Source: Ornithinicoccus sp045032955
GTDB taxonomy: Bacteria; Actinomycetota; Actinomycetes; Actinomycetales; Dermatophilaceae
Direction: 5' to 3'
DNA length: 64,000 nt
Assembly: GCF_045032955.1 (NCBI RefSeq)
Contig: NZ_JBJFZU010000005.1
Location: 186,001 to 250,000, forward strand
Shown here: one piece after another, positions 41,672 through 51,113 of the stretch
Position numbering within the stretch: the stretch's first letter is position 1
Layout of the letters: each line of letters begins with the position of its first letter
The notes under the pieces: model-generated
Seen by the model: the letters and a program-made list of their open reading frames with translations, nothing else
The model's database searches: none
Told to the model about the DNA's origin: nothing
Position numbers and translations under genes: made by a program

Positions 41672-41797
41672 AGACGCCCGGTCAGGCACCACCAGACGCC
41701 CGGTCAGGCACCACCAGACGCCCGGTCAGGCACCACCAGACGCCCGGTCGAGCACCACCAGACGCCCGGTCAGGCACCACCAGACGCTCGGTCAGGT
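41672..41797 (-). repeat. Tandem array of six 22-bp units (right array, inverted)
   Basis: Units start at 41672, 41694, 41716, 41738, 41760 and 41782 with the plus-strand sequence AGACGCCCGGTCAGGCACC plus ACC. On the minus strand the core is GACCGGGCGTCT, the same core as the left array in opposite orientation. The last unit runs into the 3' end of malQ. Confidence 0.92.
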
Positions 41798-43963
41798 GGG
41801 GGCGGGGGTGGTGGTGTTGGCAGTGGCAGTGGCAGTGGGGGCGGGGCGGGCGACGGTCCGGGCCAGGCGCCGGGCCGAGCGCCAGGTGACGAGCTCCTCC
41901 AGCAGCACCGGCCGACCCTCGGGACCGGCCAGCGGCACCCGCCAGTTCGGGTACTCCTCGTCGGTCCCGGGCTGGTTGATGACCCTCTTGTCCCCGGCCA
42001 GGTCGCTGACGCTGACGCCGAGCAGCTTGGCCGGTGTGCGGGTCAGGAAGGCGTGCATCGCCTGCACCTGCTCGGGGACCTCCGCCCCCTCGCGCAGCAG
42101 ACCGCGTCGCCGCAGGTCCGCCAGCACCTCGTCGCGGGAGGCCTCCTCCTGGGCCATCTCCTCGGCCAACGGCCGGTCCAGCAGGCCGAGGCGTGAGCGC
42201 AGCTCGACGTGCACGCCCTCCAGGTAGCCCGCCGTCGGCGGCAGGTCGTGGGTGGTCACCGTCGCCAGGCACAGCTCCCGGTAGTCCTCGGGGTCCAGCA
42301 GCCGGCCGTCGCCCTCCCAGTCGCGCTCGAACCACAGGATCGAGGTGCCCAGCACCCCGCGCTCGCGCAGGTGGTCGCGCACCCACGGCTCGACGGTGCC
42401 GAGGTCCTCGCCGATCACCAGTGCCCCGGCCCGGTGCGCCTCCAGCAGCAGGATCCCCACCATCGCCTCGTGGTCGTAGCGCACGTAGGTGCCCTGGAAC
42501 GGCTCGGCGCCCTGCGGGATCCACCACAGGCGGAACAGCCCGATGACGTGGTCGACGCGCAGCCCGCCGCTGTCCCGTAGCGCCGCCCGCACCATGTCGC
42601 GGTAGGGGGCATACCCGAGCTCGGCGAGCTTGTCCGGGCGCCACGGCGGCTGGGACCAGTCCTGCCCCATCTGGTTGTACTGGTCCGCCGGCGCACCGAC
42701 GGTGACGCCGCGGGCGAGCGCGTCGCCCAGCCCCCAGGCGTCGGCGCCGTCCGGGTGCACCCCGACGGCCAGGTCGGAGATCACCCCCAGGCTCATCCCG
42801 GTGTCCAGCAGGTCGCGCTGCACCTGGGCCAGCTGCTCGTCCAGGATCCACTGCAGCCAGCAGTGGAACTCGACCTCCTGCATGTGCCCGTCGCGGTATG
42901 CCTCGACCTCCGCGCTGCGCGGGTCCTGCAGCCCTGCGGGCCACTGCCTCCACCAGGTGCCGTGCTCCTGGCAGATCGCGCACCAGGTCGCGTAGTCGAC
43001 CAGCCCCTGGCCCTCGCGCTCCACGTAGGCCTGGAACCGCCGGGCACGCCGCAGCGAGCGTGCCTGGCCGAAGATCATCCGCAGCGCCGCCTCCTTGGCC
43101 GGCCAGACCGCGTCCCGCTCGAGGGTGTCGAGGTCGAGATAGCGCTTGGCGTCGTCCGCGTGCCACTCCACGAGCTGCCGCTGCGCGGCCGAGAGGTATG
43201 CCACCTCGGGCACGTCCTCGACGCGGATGTAGAGGGGGTTCACGAACCGGCGGCTGGTGGGCAGGTACGGCGAGGGCTCCATCTCACCCGTCGGCTCCGC
43301 CGCGTGCAGCGGGTTGACCAGCACGAAGTCCGCCCCCAGCCCAGCGGCCCAGGCCCCGGCGTCGCCCAGGTCGGCGAGGTCCCCGATCCCCCAGGAGTCC
43401 GACGAGCGCATCGCGTAGAGCTGGGTCATCAGTCCCCAGCCCTGGGCGTCCGGGGCCTGCAGGGAGTCGGGCAGCTCCAGCCGGGCGGGAGTGACGACCA
43501 GCGGCATCCGCACCTGTCCGCCGTCGGCCTGCAGCTCGACGGCGTGCCACCCCAGCGGGAGGTCCTGCGGCAGGTCCAGGGTCAGCCGGAACACCTCAGC
43601 CCCGTCCACGGTGCGGCTCTCCGGGAGGTCGGCCAGCACCCCGACCTCTGTCCGGGTGCCGTCCTCGAGGGTTAGCGCGGCCTGCACCGCCGAGGCCTCC
43701 CGGACGTGCACGGGCACCTCGACGGGTGACCCCTCCGCGACCACGAGCACCGCGGGCAGCGGGCGACGCCAGGGTCGCTCCGCGGCACGTTCCAGCTCGC
43801 GGGCGATGTAGTCGGCGCCGCTGACATCGACACCGAGCGCCGCGAGCACCGCGACGACCGTGTCGTCGGGGACCGTGGTGCGGGCGCCGTGCCAGTCCCA
43901 GAACTCGGTGGCGATGCCGTAGGCCTCGGCCAGGTCGGCGAGGCGGGGGGAGCTCTCGGTCAC
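41792..43963 (-). CDS. malQ: 4-alpha-glucanotransferase (amylomaltase)
   Basis: 723 residues from GTG 43963. GH77 enzyme transferring maltooligosaccharide segments. Catalytic-core motifs visible: SPYLPTSRRFVNPLYI, GLRVDHVIGLFRLWWIP (nucleophile Asp), VIGEDLGTVEPWVRDHL (acid/base Glu) and TTHDLPPTAGYLEG. The last 16 residues are a Thr/Ala/Pro-rich run encoded by short microsatellites next to the repeat array, perhaps a recent extension. Transcribed alone, divergent from the MscS gene. Confidence 0.94.
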   Translation of the reverse strand: MTESSPRLADLAEAYGIATEFWDWHGARTTVPDDTVVAVLAALGVDVSGADYIARELERAAERPWRRPLPAVLVVAEGSPVEVPVHVREASAVQAALTLEDGTRTEVGVLADLPESRTVDGAEVFRLTLDLPQDLPLGWHAVELQADGGQVRMPLVVTPARLELPDSLQAPDAQGWGLMTQLYAMRSSDSWGIGDLADLGDAGAWAAGLGADFVLVNPLHAAEPTGEMEPSPYLPTSRRFVNPLYIRVEDVPEVAYLSAAQRQLVEWHADDAKRYLDLDTLERDAVWPAKEAALRMIFGQARSLRRARRFQAYVEREGQGLVDYATWCAICQEHGTWWRQWPAGLQDPRSAEVEAYRDGHMQEVEFHCWLQWILDEQLAQVQRDLLDTGMSLGVISDLAVGVHPDGADAWGLGDALARGVTVGAPADQYNQMGQDWSQPPWRPDKLAELGYAPYRDMVRAALRDSGGLRVDHVIGLFRLWWIPQGAEPFQGTYVRYDHEAMVGILLLEAHRAGALVIGEDLGTVEPWVRDHLRERGVLGTSILWFERDWEGDGRLLDPEDYRELCLATVTTHDLPPTAGYLEGVHVELRSRLGLLDRPLAEEMAQEEASRDEVLADLRRRGLLREGAEVPEQVQAMHAFLTRTPAKLLGVSVSDLAGDKRVINQPGTDEEYPNWRVPLAGPEGRPVLLEELVTWRSARRLARTVARPAPTATATANTTTPAPT

Positions 43964-44072
43964 GTGCGGGAACCTCTCGAGGATTCGGGTGTCGCACCTA
44001 GTCTGTCAGGCTCGGACTGCCCTCCCCGACGGGCCGCACGCACCACCCCGGACGGCCTTGGACAATGGAGAC

Positions 44073-44978
44073 ATGTTGAGCATCGACTGGCCCTTCACGA
44101 CCTGGGCCTCCACCTGGGACTGGCTCCTGGGCGCACCCCTGCGGATCGTCCTGATCGCGATCTTCGCGCTGGTGGTGCGCTGGGCGGCGCACCGCGCGAT
44201 CCGCACCGTGGTCAGCACCGCGGCCGACCGGGCGGACCAGCACGAGCGCTCGTCCTTCGACCGGTTGGTCGGCTCGGCGTCCGGGATCCGTCAGGAGCGG
44301 CGTCGCCAGCGGGCGCTGACGATGGGTTCGCTACTGCGCAGCATCGCCACCTTCGTGGTGGCCGTGGTGGCCCTGCTGACGATCATGGCCGAGCTGGGGC
44401 TCCCGCTGGCCCCGCTGCTCACCTCGGCCGGTATCGGCGGCATCGCCTTCGGTTTCGGCGCGCAGGCCCTGGTCAAGGACTTCCTGTCCGGGATCTTCAT
44501 GATCATCGAGGACCAGTACGGCGTCGGTGACCTGGTCGACACCGGTGAGGCCGTGGGCACCGTCGAGGAGGTCAGCCTCCGGGTGACCCGGCTCCGGGAC
44601 GCCACCGGGGTGGTGTGGTTCATCCGTAACGGCGAGATCATCCGGATCGGCAACAAGAGCCAGGGCTGGGCGGTGGCCACGATCGACATCCCGGTGGCCT
44701 ACGACGAGGACCCGCGACGGGTACTTCCCCTGCTGAAGGAGGTCTCCGCCGCCGTGTATGCCGACCCCGAGTGGAGCGACCGCCTCCTGGAGGAGCCCTC
44801 GGTGGCCGGGGTCGAGTCCGTCTCCGGCGGCACCATGACGCTGCGGATCTTCGCCAAGTGCCGTCCGGGCGAGCAGTGGGGCATACCGCGCGTCATCCGC
44901 GAGCGCGCCAAGGAGGCCTTCGACCAGGCGAACATCCGCGGTCCGCGGATCAACCCCTGGGGGGACACGCCCGCCTGA
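44073..44978 (+). CDS. Small-conductance mechanosensitive channel (MscS family)
   Basis: 301 residues. Transmembrane helices near residues 18-40, 88-108 and the pore helix 110-135 (PLLTSAGIGGIAFGFGAQAL, then VKDFLSGIFMIIEDQYGVGD), followed by the beta domain (WFIRNGEIIRIGNKSQGWA). Releases solutes on hypo-osmotic shock. ATG 44073 lies 6 nt after GACAAT and next to GGAG, so either leaderless or weakly ribosome-site driven. Confidence 0.92.
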   Translation: MLSIDWPFTTWASTWDWLLGAPLRIVLIAIFALVVRWAAHRAIRTVVSTAADRADQHERSSFDRLVGSASGIRQERRRQRALTMGSLLRSIATFVVAVVALLTIMAELGLPLAPLLTSAGIGGIAFGFGAQALVKDFLSGIFMIIEDQYGVGDLVDTGEAVGTVEEVSLRVTRLRDATGVVWFIRNGEIIRIGNKSQGWAVATIDIPVAYDEDPRRVLPLLKEVSAAVYADPEWSDRLLEEPSVAGVESVSGGTMTLRIFAKCRPGEQWGIPRVIRERAKEAFDQANIRGPRINPWGDTPA

Positions 44979-45035
44979 GCGGAGGGGACAACCTTTCTCC
45001 GGGTCGATGTCGTCTGACAGGGCAAGGAGGTACCC

Positions 45036-45551
45036 ATGACGACGACAGACCCACCGGTACCGTTCACCGAGTTCGTCCTGTCGCGCAGCGATCGGCTGCA
45101 CCGCACCGCGGTGCTGCTGACCCGCGACCCCCACTCGGCGCACGACCTGCTGCAGGAGGCGTTGCTCAAGGCGTGGCGCAGCTGGGGGCGCATCACCGGC
45201 AGCCCGGAGGGGTACGTGCGGGCCATCCTGGTGCGCGAGTTCCTCAGCTCCCGGCGCCGACGTTGGCACGGGGAGGTCCCGACCGAGCACCTGCCCGAGC
45301 AGTCCCCTCCGGGTGAGGCCGTCGACACCGCGACCCGTCTGGACCTGGCCGCGGCCGTCGGCGACCTCCCGGCCGCGCAGCGGGCCGTCGTGGTGCTGCG
45401 TTACTTCCACGACCTCTCCGAGGCGGACACCGCCGCCTGCATGGACGTGGCGCTCGGCACGGTCAAGTCACACCACTCGCGTGCCCTGGGGTCGCTGCGG
45501 ATCAGCTCGTACCTCGAGGAACACGTCGATCACGAAGGGACGGCCCGATGA
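45036..45551 (+). CDS. SigE-family ECF RNA polymerase sigma factor
   Basis: 171 residues, preceded by AAGGAGG. Region 2: RLHRTAVLLTRDPHSAHDLL then QEALLKAWRSWGRI. Region 4: LPAAQRAVVVLRYFHDLSEA followed by DTAACMDVALGTVKSHHSRAL. This matches the SigE-family group abundant in Streptomyces and relatives. The stop overlaps the next start (ATGA), where a membrane protein is encoded that is likely its anti-sigma or signal receptor. Confidence 0.92.
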   Translation: MTTTDPPVPFTEFVLSRSDRLHRTAVLLTRDPHSAHDLLQEALLKAWRSWGRITGSPEGYVRAILVREFLSSRRRRWHGEVPTEHLPEQSPPGEAVDTATRLDLAAAVGDLPAAQRAVVVLRYFHDLSEADTAACMDVALGTVKSHHSRALGSLRISSYLEEHVDHEGTAR

Positions 45552-47398
45552 TGGCACCGACGACCGAGGACCTGCGCTCGACCCTGCGGCAGCTGTCCCA
45601 GGACCATCCTGCTCCTGCGCCGCAGGACCTGCTCGCGGAGCTGCGCGGCACGCGTGCCGCCCGGCGTCGTCGCGCCGGCTGGATCGCGGCCGGCGGGGTC
45701 GCCGCCGCTGCCGCCGGTGTCCTGGTGGTGGGCCAGGCCTGGCCCGAGCAGACCGCCGTCGCCCCTGCCGGCGACACCCTCGGGACGGAGCAGGAGTGGA
45801 CGCTCACCGACGGTGCACCCCCCGAGATGGCCGGTGGGCTGACCCTGCTGGAGAGCACGGAACTGGAGGGCGCGAGCGAGGCGACGGTGCCCTCCCCCGA
45901 CGGCGGGACCCAGCGCTACGCCGTGCTCTGGTGCGACACCGGGCCCGTCGACGACCCGGCGATCCAGCCACCTCGGCTGCGGCTGCCGCAGATCGACGTG
46001 ACCGTGCCGTGCCTGTCCGACGACGGGACTCCCGACCAGGTGTCCCCGGTGCCGCTGCCGCCCACCGACCAGCCGTGGGCGGGCACCTGGGAGGGCGACC
46101 TGCCCGAGGGGTCGTCCGCCGTGCTCGGCGTCTACGAGGAGGCGGAGTGGTCCGGGTACCCCTTCGCCGGCTGGCCCGACCCGCCGCTGGCCGCACCTGC
46201 CCCGGAGGACGGGGCGGTCGTCATCGACCCCGACACCGCGCAGCGCCTGGTGAGCGGACTGGAGGACGCTCCCGACGGTGCCGCCACCCGGGTACGCGCC
46301 GCCGATGTCACCGTCGGCGACAACAGCACCCTCCAGGTGTGGACCGGGATGCCGGGTCGTCTGCAGGTCTGGGTGGACGGGACGCTGCTCACCGACGACG
46401 GCGACAGCACCGAGACCTGGCGCGAGGCGCATCCTGCCCTGCGGGACGAGCACCTCACCTCGTTCACGGCAGGTCAGCAGATGGAGATCCCACTGGCCGG
46501 CGACCTCGCCGAGGTGGGCAGCACGGTGGAGGTCGCGGTCCTGGCTCCGCAGGCGCTGACCTGGCAGGTGGCCGTCACCGAGGTGCCCGGGTCCGAGGCG
46601 GAGGCGCTCGCACCGCTCGACGACGTCGACGACCTCCCCGACCGGTATGCCGGGATGCGCCGGGTCGCGACCTGGCAGGTCCCGTCGGCGGCCGGCGAGT
46701 CCGTGCTGGAGCTGCCGGCCTCCCTTCGGGGCGAGACACCGACCTGGGTCTTCCGTTGCCCCGGCATCGATGCCGTCACGGCCGGCACCGCCGTCCTGAC
46801 GGTCGGTGGGGAGCGGATCGAGCGTGCGTGCGTCGACGGCGAGCCGGCACTGACCGCCCTGGAGGCACCGCAGCGCGACGACGTCGGCATCCGGTTCGAC
46901 GGCGACCCGACGGCCCGAGTCGAACTGCCGCTGGGGCCGGACGCCGAGGACGGCACCGTCGCGGCATACCTGCCGGTGCCGTTCTCCGAGTTCGACCAGG
47001 CGACGGCCACCGCGCTCCCCTCCGAGGTGTCCGCGGAGCAGGTCCGGGAGGTTCCCGCCGAGGTGGTGGCCACGGTGACGGAGGCCGACCTCGAGGACGG
47101 CCGTGCCACGTTCACCCTGCCGCCGGGCAGCCGGGACGTGGTGATGACCACCACCGGGGTGGGCCGCCTGCAGCTGCTCGCCGACGGGGAGAACGTGCTG
47201 GACGCCCCGGCCCGCAATGCGCCGGAGGCGGATGCCGACTGGTGGAGCGCCTGGAGCGCGCAGGAGACCTCACGGGTGCTGACCACAGGGATCGAGCGGA
47301 GCGCCGCGCCGGGCGCGGAGATGGAGCTGGTCGTCGAGGGCTACCCGGAGGGGAGCCTCACCCTCGAGGTGCTGGCCCCGGCGCAGGTGGAGGAGTGA
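45548..47398 (+). CDS. Membrane-anchored sensor, probable anti-sigma partner
   Basis: 616 residues. The cytoplasmic N-terminus of about 40 residues (LRSTLRQLSQDHPAPAPQDL) resembles short anti-sigma tails. One transmembrane helix at about 42-62 (RRRRAGWIAAGGVAAAAAGV) leads into a large extracytoplasmic domain that appears twice repeated, with blocks such as RYAVLWCDTGP and TLQVWTGMPGRLQVWVDG. No zinc anti-sigma motif. It has a clear paralogue at 48784-51087. Signal sensed is unknown. Confidence 0.75.
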   Translation: MMAPTTEDLRSTLRQLSQDHPAPAPQDLLAELRGTRAARRRRAGWIAAGGVAAAAAGVLVVGQAWPEQTAVAPAGDTLGTEQEWTLTDGAPPEMAGGLTLLESTELEGASEATVPSPDGGTQRYAVLWCDTGPVDDPAIQPPRLRLPQIDVTVPCLSDDGTPDQVSPVPLPPTDQPWAGTWEGDLPEGSSAVLGVYEEAEWSGYPFAGWPDPPLAAPAPEDGAVVIDPDTAQRLVSGLEDAPDGAATRVRAADVTVGDNSTLQVWTGMPGRLQVWVDGTLLTDDGDSTETWREAHPALRDEHLTSFTAGQQMEIPLAGDLAEVGSTVEVAVLAPQALTWQVAVTEVPGSEAEALAPLDDVDDLPDRYAGMRRVATWQVPSAAGESVLELPASLRGETPTWVFRCPGIDAVTAGTAVLTVGGERIERACVDGEPALTALEAPQRDDVGIRFDGDPTARVELPLGPDAEDGTVAAYLPVPFSEFDQATATALPSEVSAEQVREVPAEVVATVTEADLEDGRATFTLPPGSRDVVMTTTGVGRLQLLADGENVLDAPARNAPEADADWWSAWSAQETSRVLTTGIERSAAPGAEMELVVEGYPEGSLTLEVLAPAQVEE

Positions 47399-48677
47399 CC
47401 TGCCCGGTGGCCCGACGTCGGCCAGGCCACCGGGCGACGCCGGGCCATCGGAGCACCCGGTCCAGGGGCACCAGCTCGCTGGCGGTGGTGGCACCCGGCA
47501 GCGGCCGGTCCCCCTGGGTGGACCGCCAGCGGTCGTGGTTCCGCGCCCGGGTCCGGGCGTCCAGCACCTGCAGGATCTCGTCGACCGCGCGCAGGATGGA
47601 GCCGCGCAGCAACCACTGCTCGGTGTCGTCGACCTCGGCGAGCATCAGCTCGGTCAGGATCGCCCGGGTCTCGCGCAGCAGTTCGATGTTCTCGTCGAGC
47701 ACCTCGTGCAGCTGCGCCTGCTCGCCCTGGGTCTCGGCCTCGACCAGCCGGCCGAAGGCGTCGATGCACTCCCCCAGGTCGGCGAGCACCACCGCGTAGG
47801 CGGACCGCACGTCGTCGGAGAAGGCGTCGGCGCTGGCCTCCTCCGGCGCCTCCCTCAGCATCGCGATGAAGAGGGCCCGCGCGGCGGCCGCGCAGGCCTG
47901 CAGCGACTCCAGCCCGGTCTGCAGCAGCGGGCCCACGTCGGCCCGGCCGATGGCGCGGGTGTTCCACCGCCAGATGTCACGGACCCGGCTCACCTCGTCA
48001 CTGGCCCGGCCGATGTCACCGGTGACCGCGCGGACCGCGTCCAGGTGACCCTCCACGCTGTCCCGGGTCACCGGCCGCTCGTCCACCTGCACGGACGCGT
48101 CCCGGAAGGCAGCCGCCAGCCCGGCGGCGACCCGACGTACTGCGCCCGAGGCCGACGGGACCGGGATCGCGGGAGGCCACAGCAGCGGGAGAGCGATGCC
48201 GATCACGGCCCCGACGAGGGTGGTGGTGAGCCGGACCTCGGCGGCGATCTCCTGGCCGGCGGCGGCCAGGATGAGCATGCCGCTGATGGGGGTCTCCAGC
48301 GCCTGGTTGCCGAGCCGGAAGGTCCGGGCCAGCAGGAGCGAGGAGAAGATGACGACCGCCAGCGACCACCAGGTGAGCCCGACGAAGATCGAGACCAGCA
48401 GCGCCACCCCGACCCCGGTGACGACCGCGCCGACCCGGACCAGGGCCATCCGCATCGACCCGGTGGCGCTGGCCTGCATCACCAGCAGCGCGGTCAACGA
48501 GCCGGTGAGGTCGATCGGGCCGTCGGTGACGACCAGCGTGATGAGGTAGGCGAGCACCCCGCCCACGGTCATCCGGACCAGGTTGACCAGGACCGGCCAC
48601 GCCCGCGAGGCCGACGCCCGGACCGAGGTCGGACGCCCGGCCCAGACCCGGGTGAGGACGGCACGCACTTGCCCCAT
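47358..48677 (-). CDS. FUSC family protein (aromatic acid exporter-like)
   Basis: 439 residues. About six N-terminal transmembrane helices (LVRMTVGGVLAYLITLVV; LVRVGAVVTGVGVALLVSIF; LAVVIFSSLLLARTF) followed by a long helical cytoplasmic domain, as in the FUSC/ArAE fold. Possible efflux role; substrate unknown. Its 3' end overlaps the sensor gene 3' end by 41 bp in convergent orientation. It lies between the two paralogous sigma/sensor loci. Confidence 0.8.
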   Translation of the reverse strand: MGQVRAVLTRVWAGRPTSVRASASRAWPVLVNLVRMTVGGVLAYLITLVVTDGPIDLTGSLTALLVMQASATGSMRMALVRVGAVVTGVGVALLVSIFVGLTWWSLAVVIFSSLLLARTFRLGNQALETPISGMLILAAAGQEIAAEVRLTTTLVGAVIGIALPLLWPPAIPVPSASGAVRRVAAGLAAAFRDASVQVDERPVTRDSVEGHLDAVRAVTGDIGRASDEVSRVRDIWRWNTRAIGRADVGPLLQTGLESLQACAAAARALFIAMLREAPEEASADAFSDDVRSAYAVVLADLGECIDAFGRLVEAETQGEQAQLHEVLDENIELLRETRAILTELMLAEVDDTEQWLLRGSILRAVDEILQVLDARTRARNHDRWRSTQGDRPLPGATTASELVPLDRVLRWPGVARWPGRRRATGQVTPPPAPGPAPRG

Positions 48678-48783
48678 GCCCCATCAGACCACGCGACGAC
48701 CCGGCGCGTCCGCGCTCATCGCCCGGCGCCCGGCGCCCGGGCGCCACCCTGCGCCGTCAGGAAGCCCGTGGCATCCTCGAACG

Positions 48784-51087
48784 ATGGGACAGGACGACGC
48801 CGGGGGCACCGTCGACGACCGGCACGGGGAGCACGCCGCGGCGCTGCACCGCCTCGCCGCGATGCTGGTCGCCGGCACCGACGCCGCCACGGCGCTGACC
48901 GCGGACGCACTCGCCGCCCGCCCCGGGGCGGACCGGACAACGCTGCGGACCGAGGTGGTCCGCGCATACCTGAGGGCTGCCCCGCGCCGGGTGGAACGGG
49001 CGGAGACCGGGACACCCGACGGTCCCCGCGACCCCGGGGACGTGCTGCGGTCCCTGCCGCCCCGGGCCCGGGCGGCGTCCGCCCTCAGCCTGGTCGAGGG
49101 TGCCTCCGACACCGAGGTCGCCGAGACGGTCGGGGTCCGTCGCGCGAAGGTGGTGGCGCTGGTGCCCACCACCCCGGGGGTGGACGTCGCCCTCACCGCC
49201 GTCGCCGACCGCTACGCCCTCACCGGTGCGGCGCTGCGCGACGCGCTCGGCAACGTCGAGGTGAGCGCGAGCCCGCGCCCGGCCACCTCGCACCGGCGCC
49301 GACGGCAGGGGCTCGCCGCAGCGGCCGCGGTCGCCCTCGCGCTCGCCGTCGGGTATGCGCTCACCTCCGGCGACGTCCTCGGCACCGGCGACGCCGTGGA
49401 CGAGGCGGGGGTCGAGGACGCCGCCGTCGCCGACCCCGACGGCCCGGACCTCACCGAGGCCGGGTGGGAGCTGACCGACGAGGGCGAGCCGCCGCAGGGC
49501 GCGATGGGCCTCACCCTGCGCGAGAGCGTCGAGGTCGACGCCGGGGGGACGACGGACGTCACGCTGGCCGGGCAGGGGTCCGGCGCGAGCTTCGCGGTGC
49601 TGTGGTGCGACATGCCGCCCGCGCAGGACGCCAACCTCGAGACCCCCCGTGCCGACGTGAGCACCGCGGACGGGAGCAGCGTCGAGATCCCCTGCGCCGG
49701 GCGCGAGGACGGCCCACCGGTGTCCCGGATCGTCGCGCTGCCACCCTCGGGGACCGCGGAGCTGCAGCTGCGTGGCGACCTCCCGCCCGGCGGCGGGGCG
49801 ACCCTCGGCGTGTATGCCGAGGCCCCCTCGCCCATCAACTCGCCGCTGCCCGGTGGCACCGACGCCGAGCCGCCCTCCGCGGCGGACGGCGCCGTCGTCC
49901 TCGACGACGAGTCGGCCGACGCCCCGGCCCAGATGGGGCAGCAGCGGCTGCTCCAGGCCGTCGAGATCGGTGCGGACAGCACCCTCCGGGTCTGGTCCGG
50001 TGGGCGGGGCACGGTCTCGGTGCAGGTCGACGGGCTCGCGGCCACCGACGACGGGGACCTCCAGCGCTACACCTCCGCCACCGGTGAGGTCGACTGGTCC
50101 ACCCAGCGACCCGACCTGCGCGACGGGCGGTGGTGGGTCTATGCGGCAGGGTCCGAGCTGCGGGTCGAGATCCCGGAGGACGCCCGGCCCCCGGCCGGGG
50201 AGCGGCGTGAGGTCGTCGTCGAGGTGGTGGCCGAGGCGCCGATCGACCAGGTCCAGGTGCAGGTCGCCGAGGCGTCCCAGGTGGAGCCGGACACCGCAGC
50301 CCTCGACCCGGTGGCCGACACCGATGCCCCGGAGCTCATCCTTGGCCACCGCCTCGTCGGGCAGTGGGACGTCCCGCAGGACGGTCAGCTCCGCGAGCTC
50401 GGCGGCCTCGACCCTGCGGACCCGGACGAGCCGGCCCCGATGGTCCTCGGCGTGGCCGCGGAGGGTGTGGACACGTTCCTGCCCTGGAGCAACGGGCTCG
50501 TGACCCAGGGTCCCGAGGTGCGCTACCAGGACTTCGCCCCGGACCTGGACTCGGCGCTGCAGAACATGGGACACGGCTTCAGCCAGGCCCCGGAGGGCGC
50601 CGGTGGTGCCCTGTCGGTGGCGGCTCCCCCGGCCCCGGGTCAGCCGCCCGCGACTGTCCTGGTGTACGCGCCGGTCCCGTACGGGGAGTTCGACTTCGCC
50701 GCGGCGCAGGTGCCGCCCCAGTCCTGGGGCCCCGACGAGGAGCCGACCTCCGAGTACCTGTTCGGCTCGACCCCGCCGGAGACGGTGGCGGTGCTGGACG
50801 AGGACGACACCGAGGGCAGACAGGTCTCGGTCGGGCTCGAGAACCGTCCGCCGATGATCGTGCGGGTCACCACCTCCGGTCGGGGCCGGATGCAGTTCCT
50901 CGTCGACGGCACGTCGGCCACCCCGCAGCACCCGGACGGGTGGTGGTCGAGCTGGACGGACCAACCGGTCACCACGGACGTCCAGCTGCCGAACCTGATG
51001 GGCGGCTCCGGCTCGACCGCCGATCAGGAACTCACCGTCGTGGTCGAGGACTACGAGGACTTCACCGTGGAGGTGCTGGCGCCGTGA
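48784..51087 (+). CDS. Degenerate sigma-like domain fused to membrane sensor
   Basis: 767 residues. Residues 14-125 resemble a worn SigE-family sigma factor: a helical region-2-like part, then LRSLPPRARAASALSLVEGA with SDTEVAETVGVRRAKV (88-125) aligning with region 4 of the sigma factor at 45036. One transmembrane helix at 176-195 follows RRRR. The extracytoplasmic part is a paralogue of the 45548 protein: WELTDEGEPPQGAMGLTL against EWTLTDGAPPEMAGGLTL, FAVLWCDMPP against YAVLWCDTGP, STLRVWSG against STLQVWTG. Start ATG is 6 nt after CATCCT. It may be a one-polypeptide version of the split pair. Confidence 0.75.
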   Translation: MGQDDAGGTVDDRHGEHAAALHRLAAMLVAGTDAATALTADALAARPGADRTTLRTEVVRAYLRAAPRRVERAETGTPDGPRDPGDVLRSLPPRARAASALSLVEGASDTEVAETVGVRRAKVVALVPTTPGVDVALTAVADRYALTGAALRDALGNVEVSASPRPATSHRRRRQGLAAAAAVALALAVGYALTSGDVLGTGDAVDEAGVEDAAVADPDGPDLTEAGWELTDEGEPPQGAMGLTLRESVEVDAGGTTDVTLAGQGSGASFAVLWCDMPPAQDANLETPRADVSTADGSSVEIPCAGREDGPPVSRIVALPPSGTAELQLRGDLPPGGGATLGVYAEAPSPINSPLPGGTDAEPPSAADGAVVLDDESADAPAQMGQQRLLQAVEIGADSTLRVWSGGRGTVSVQVDGLAATDDGDLQRYTSATGEVDWSTQRPDLRDGRWWVYAAGSELRVEIPEDARPPAGERREVVVEVVAEAPIDQVQVQVAEASQVEPDTAALDPVADTDAPELILGHRLVGQWDVPQDGQLRELGGLDPADPDEPAPMVLGVAAEGVDTFLPWSNGLVTQGPEVRYQDFAPDLDSALQNMGHGFSQAPEGAGGALSVAAPPAPGQPPATVLVYAPVPYGEFDFAAAQVPPQSWGPDEEPTSEYLFGSTPPETVAVLDEDDTEGRQVSVGLENRPPMIVRVTTSGRGRMQFLVDGTSATPQHPDGWWSSWTDQPVTTDVQLPNLMGGSGSTADQELTVVVEDYEDFTVEVLAP

Positions 51088-51113
51088 CCGGACGCCTTTG
51101 ACACCATGGGGAC

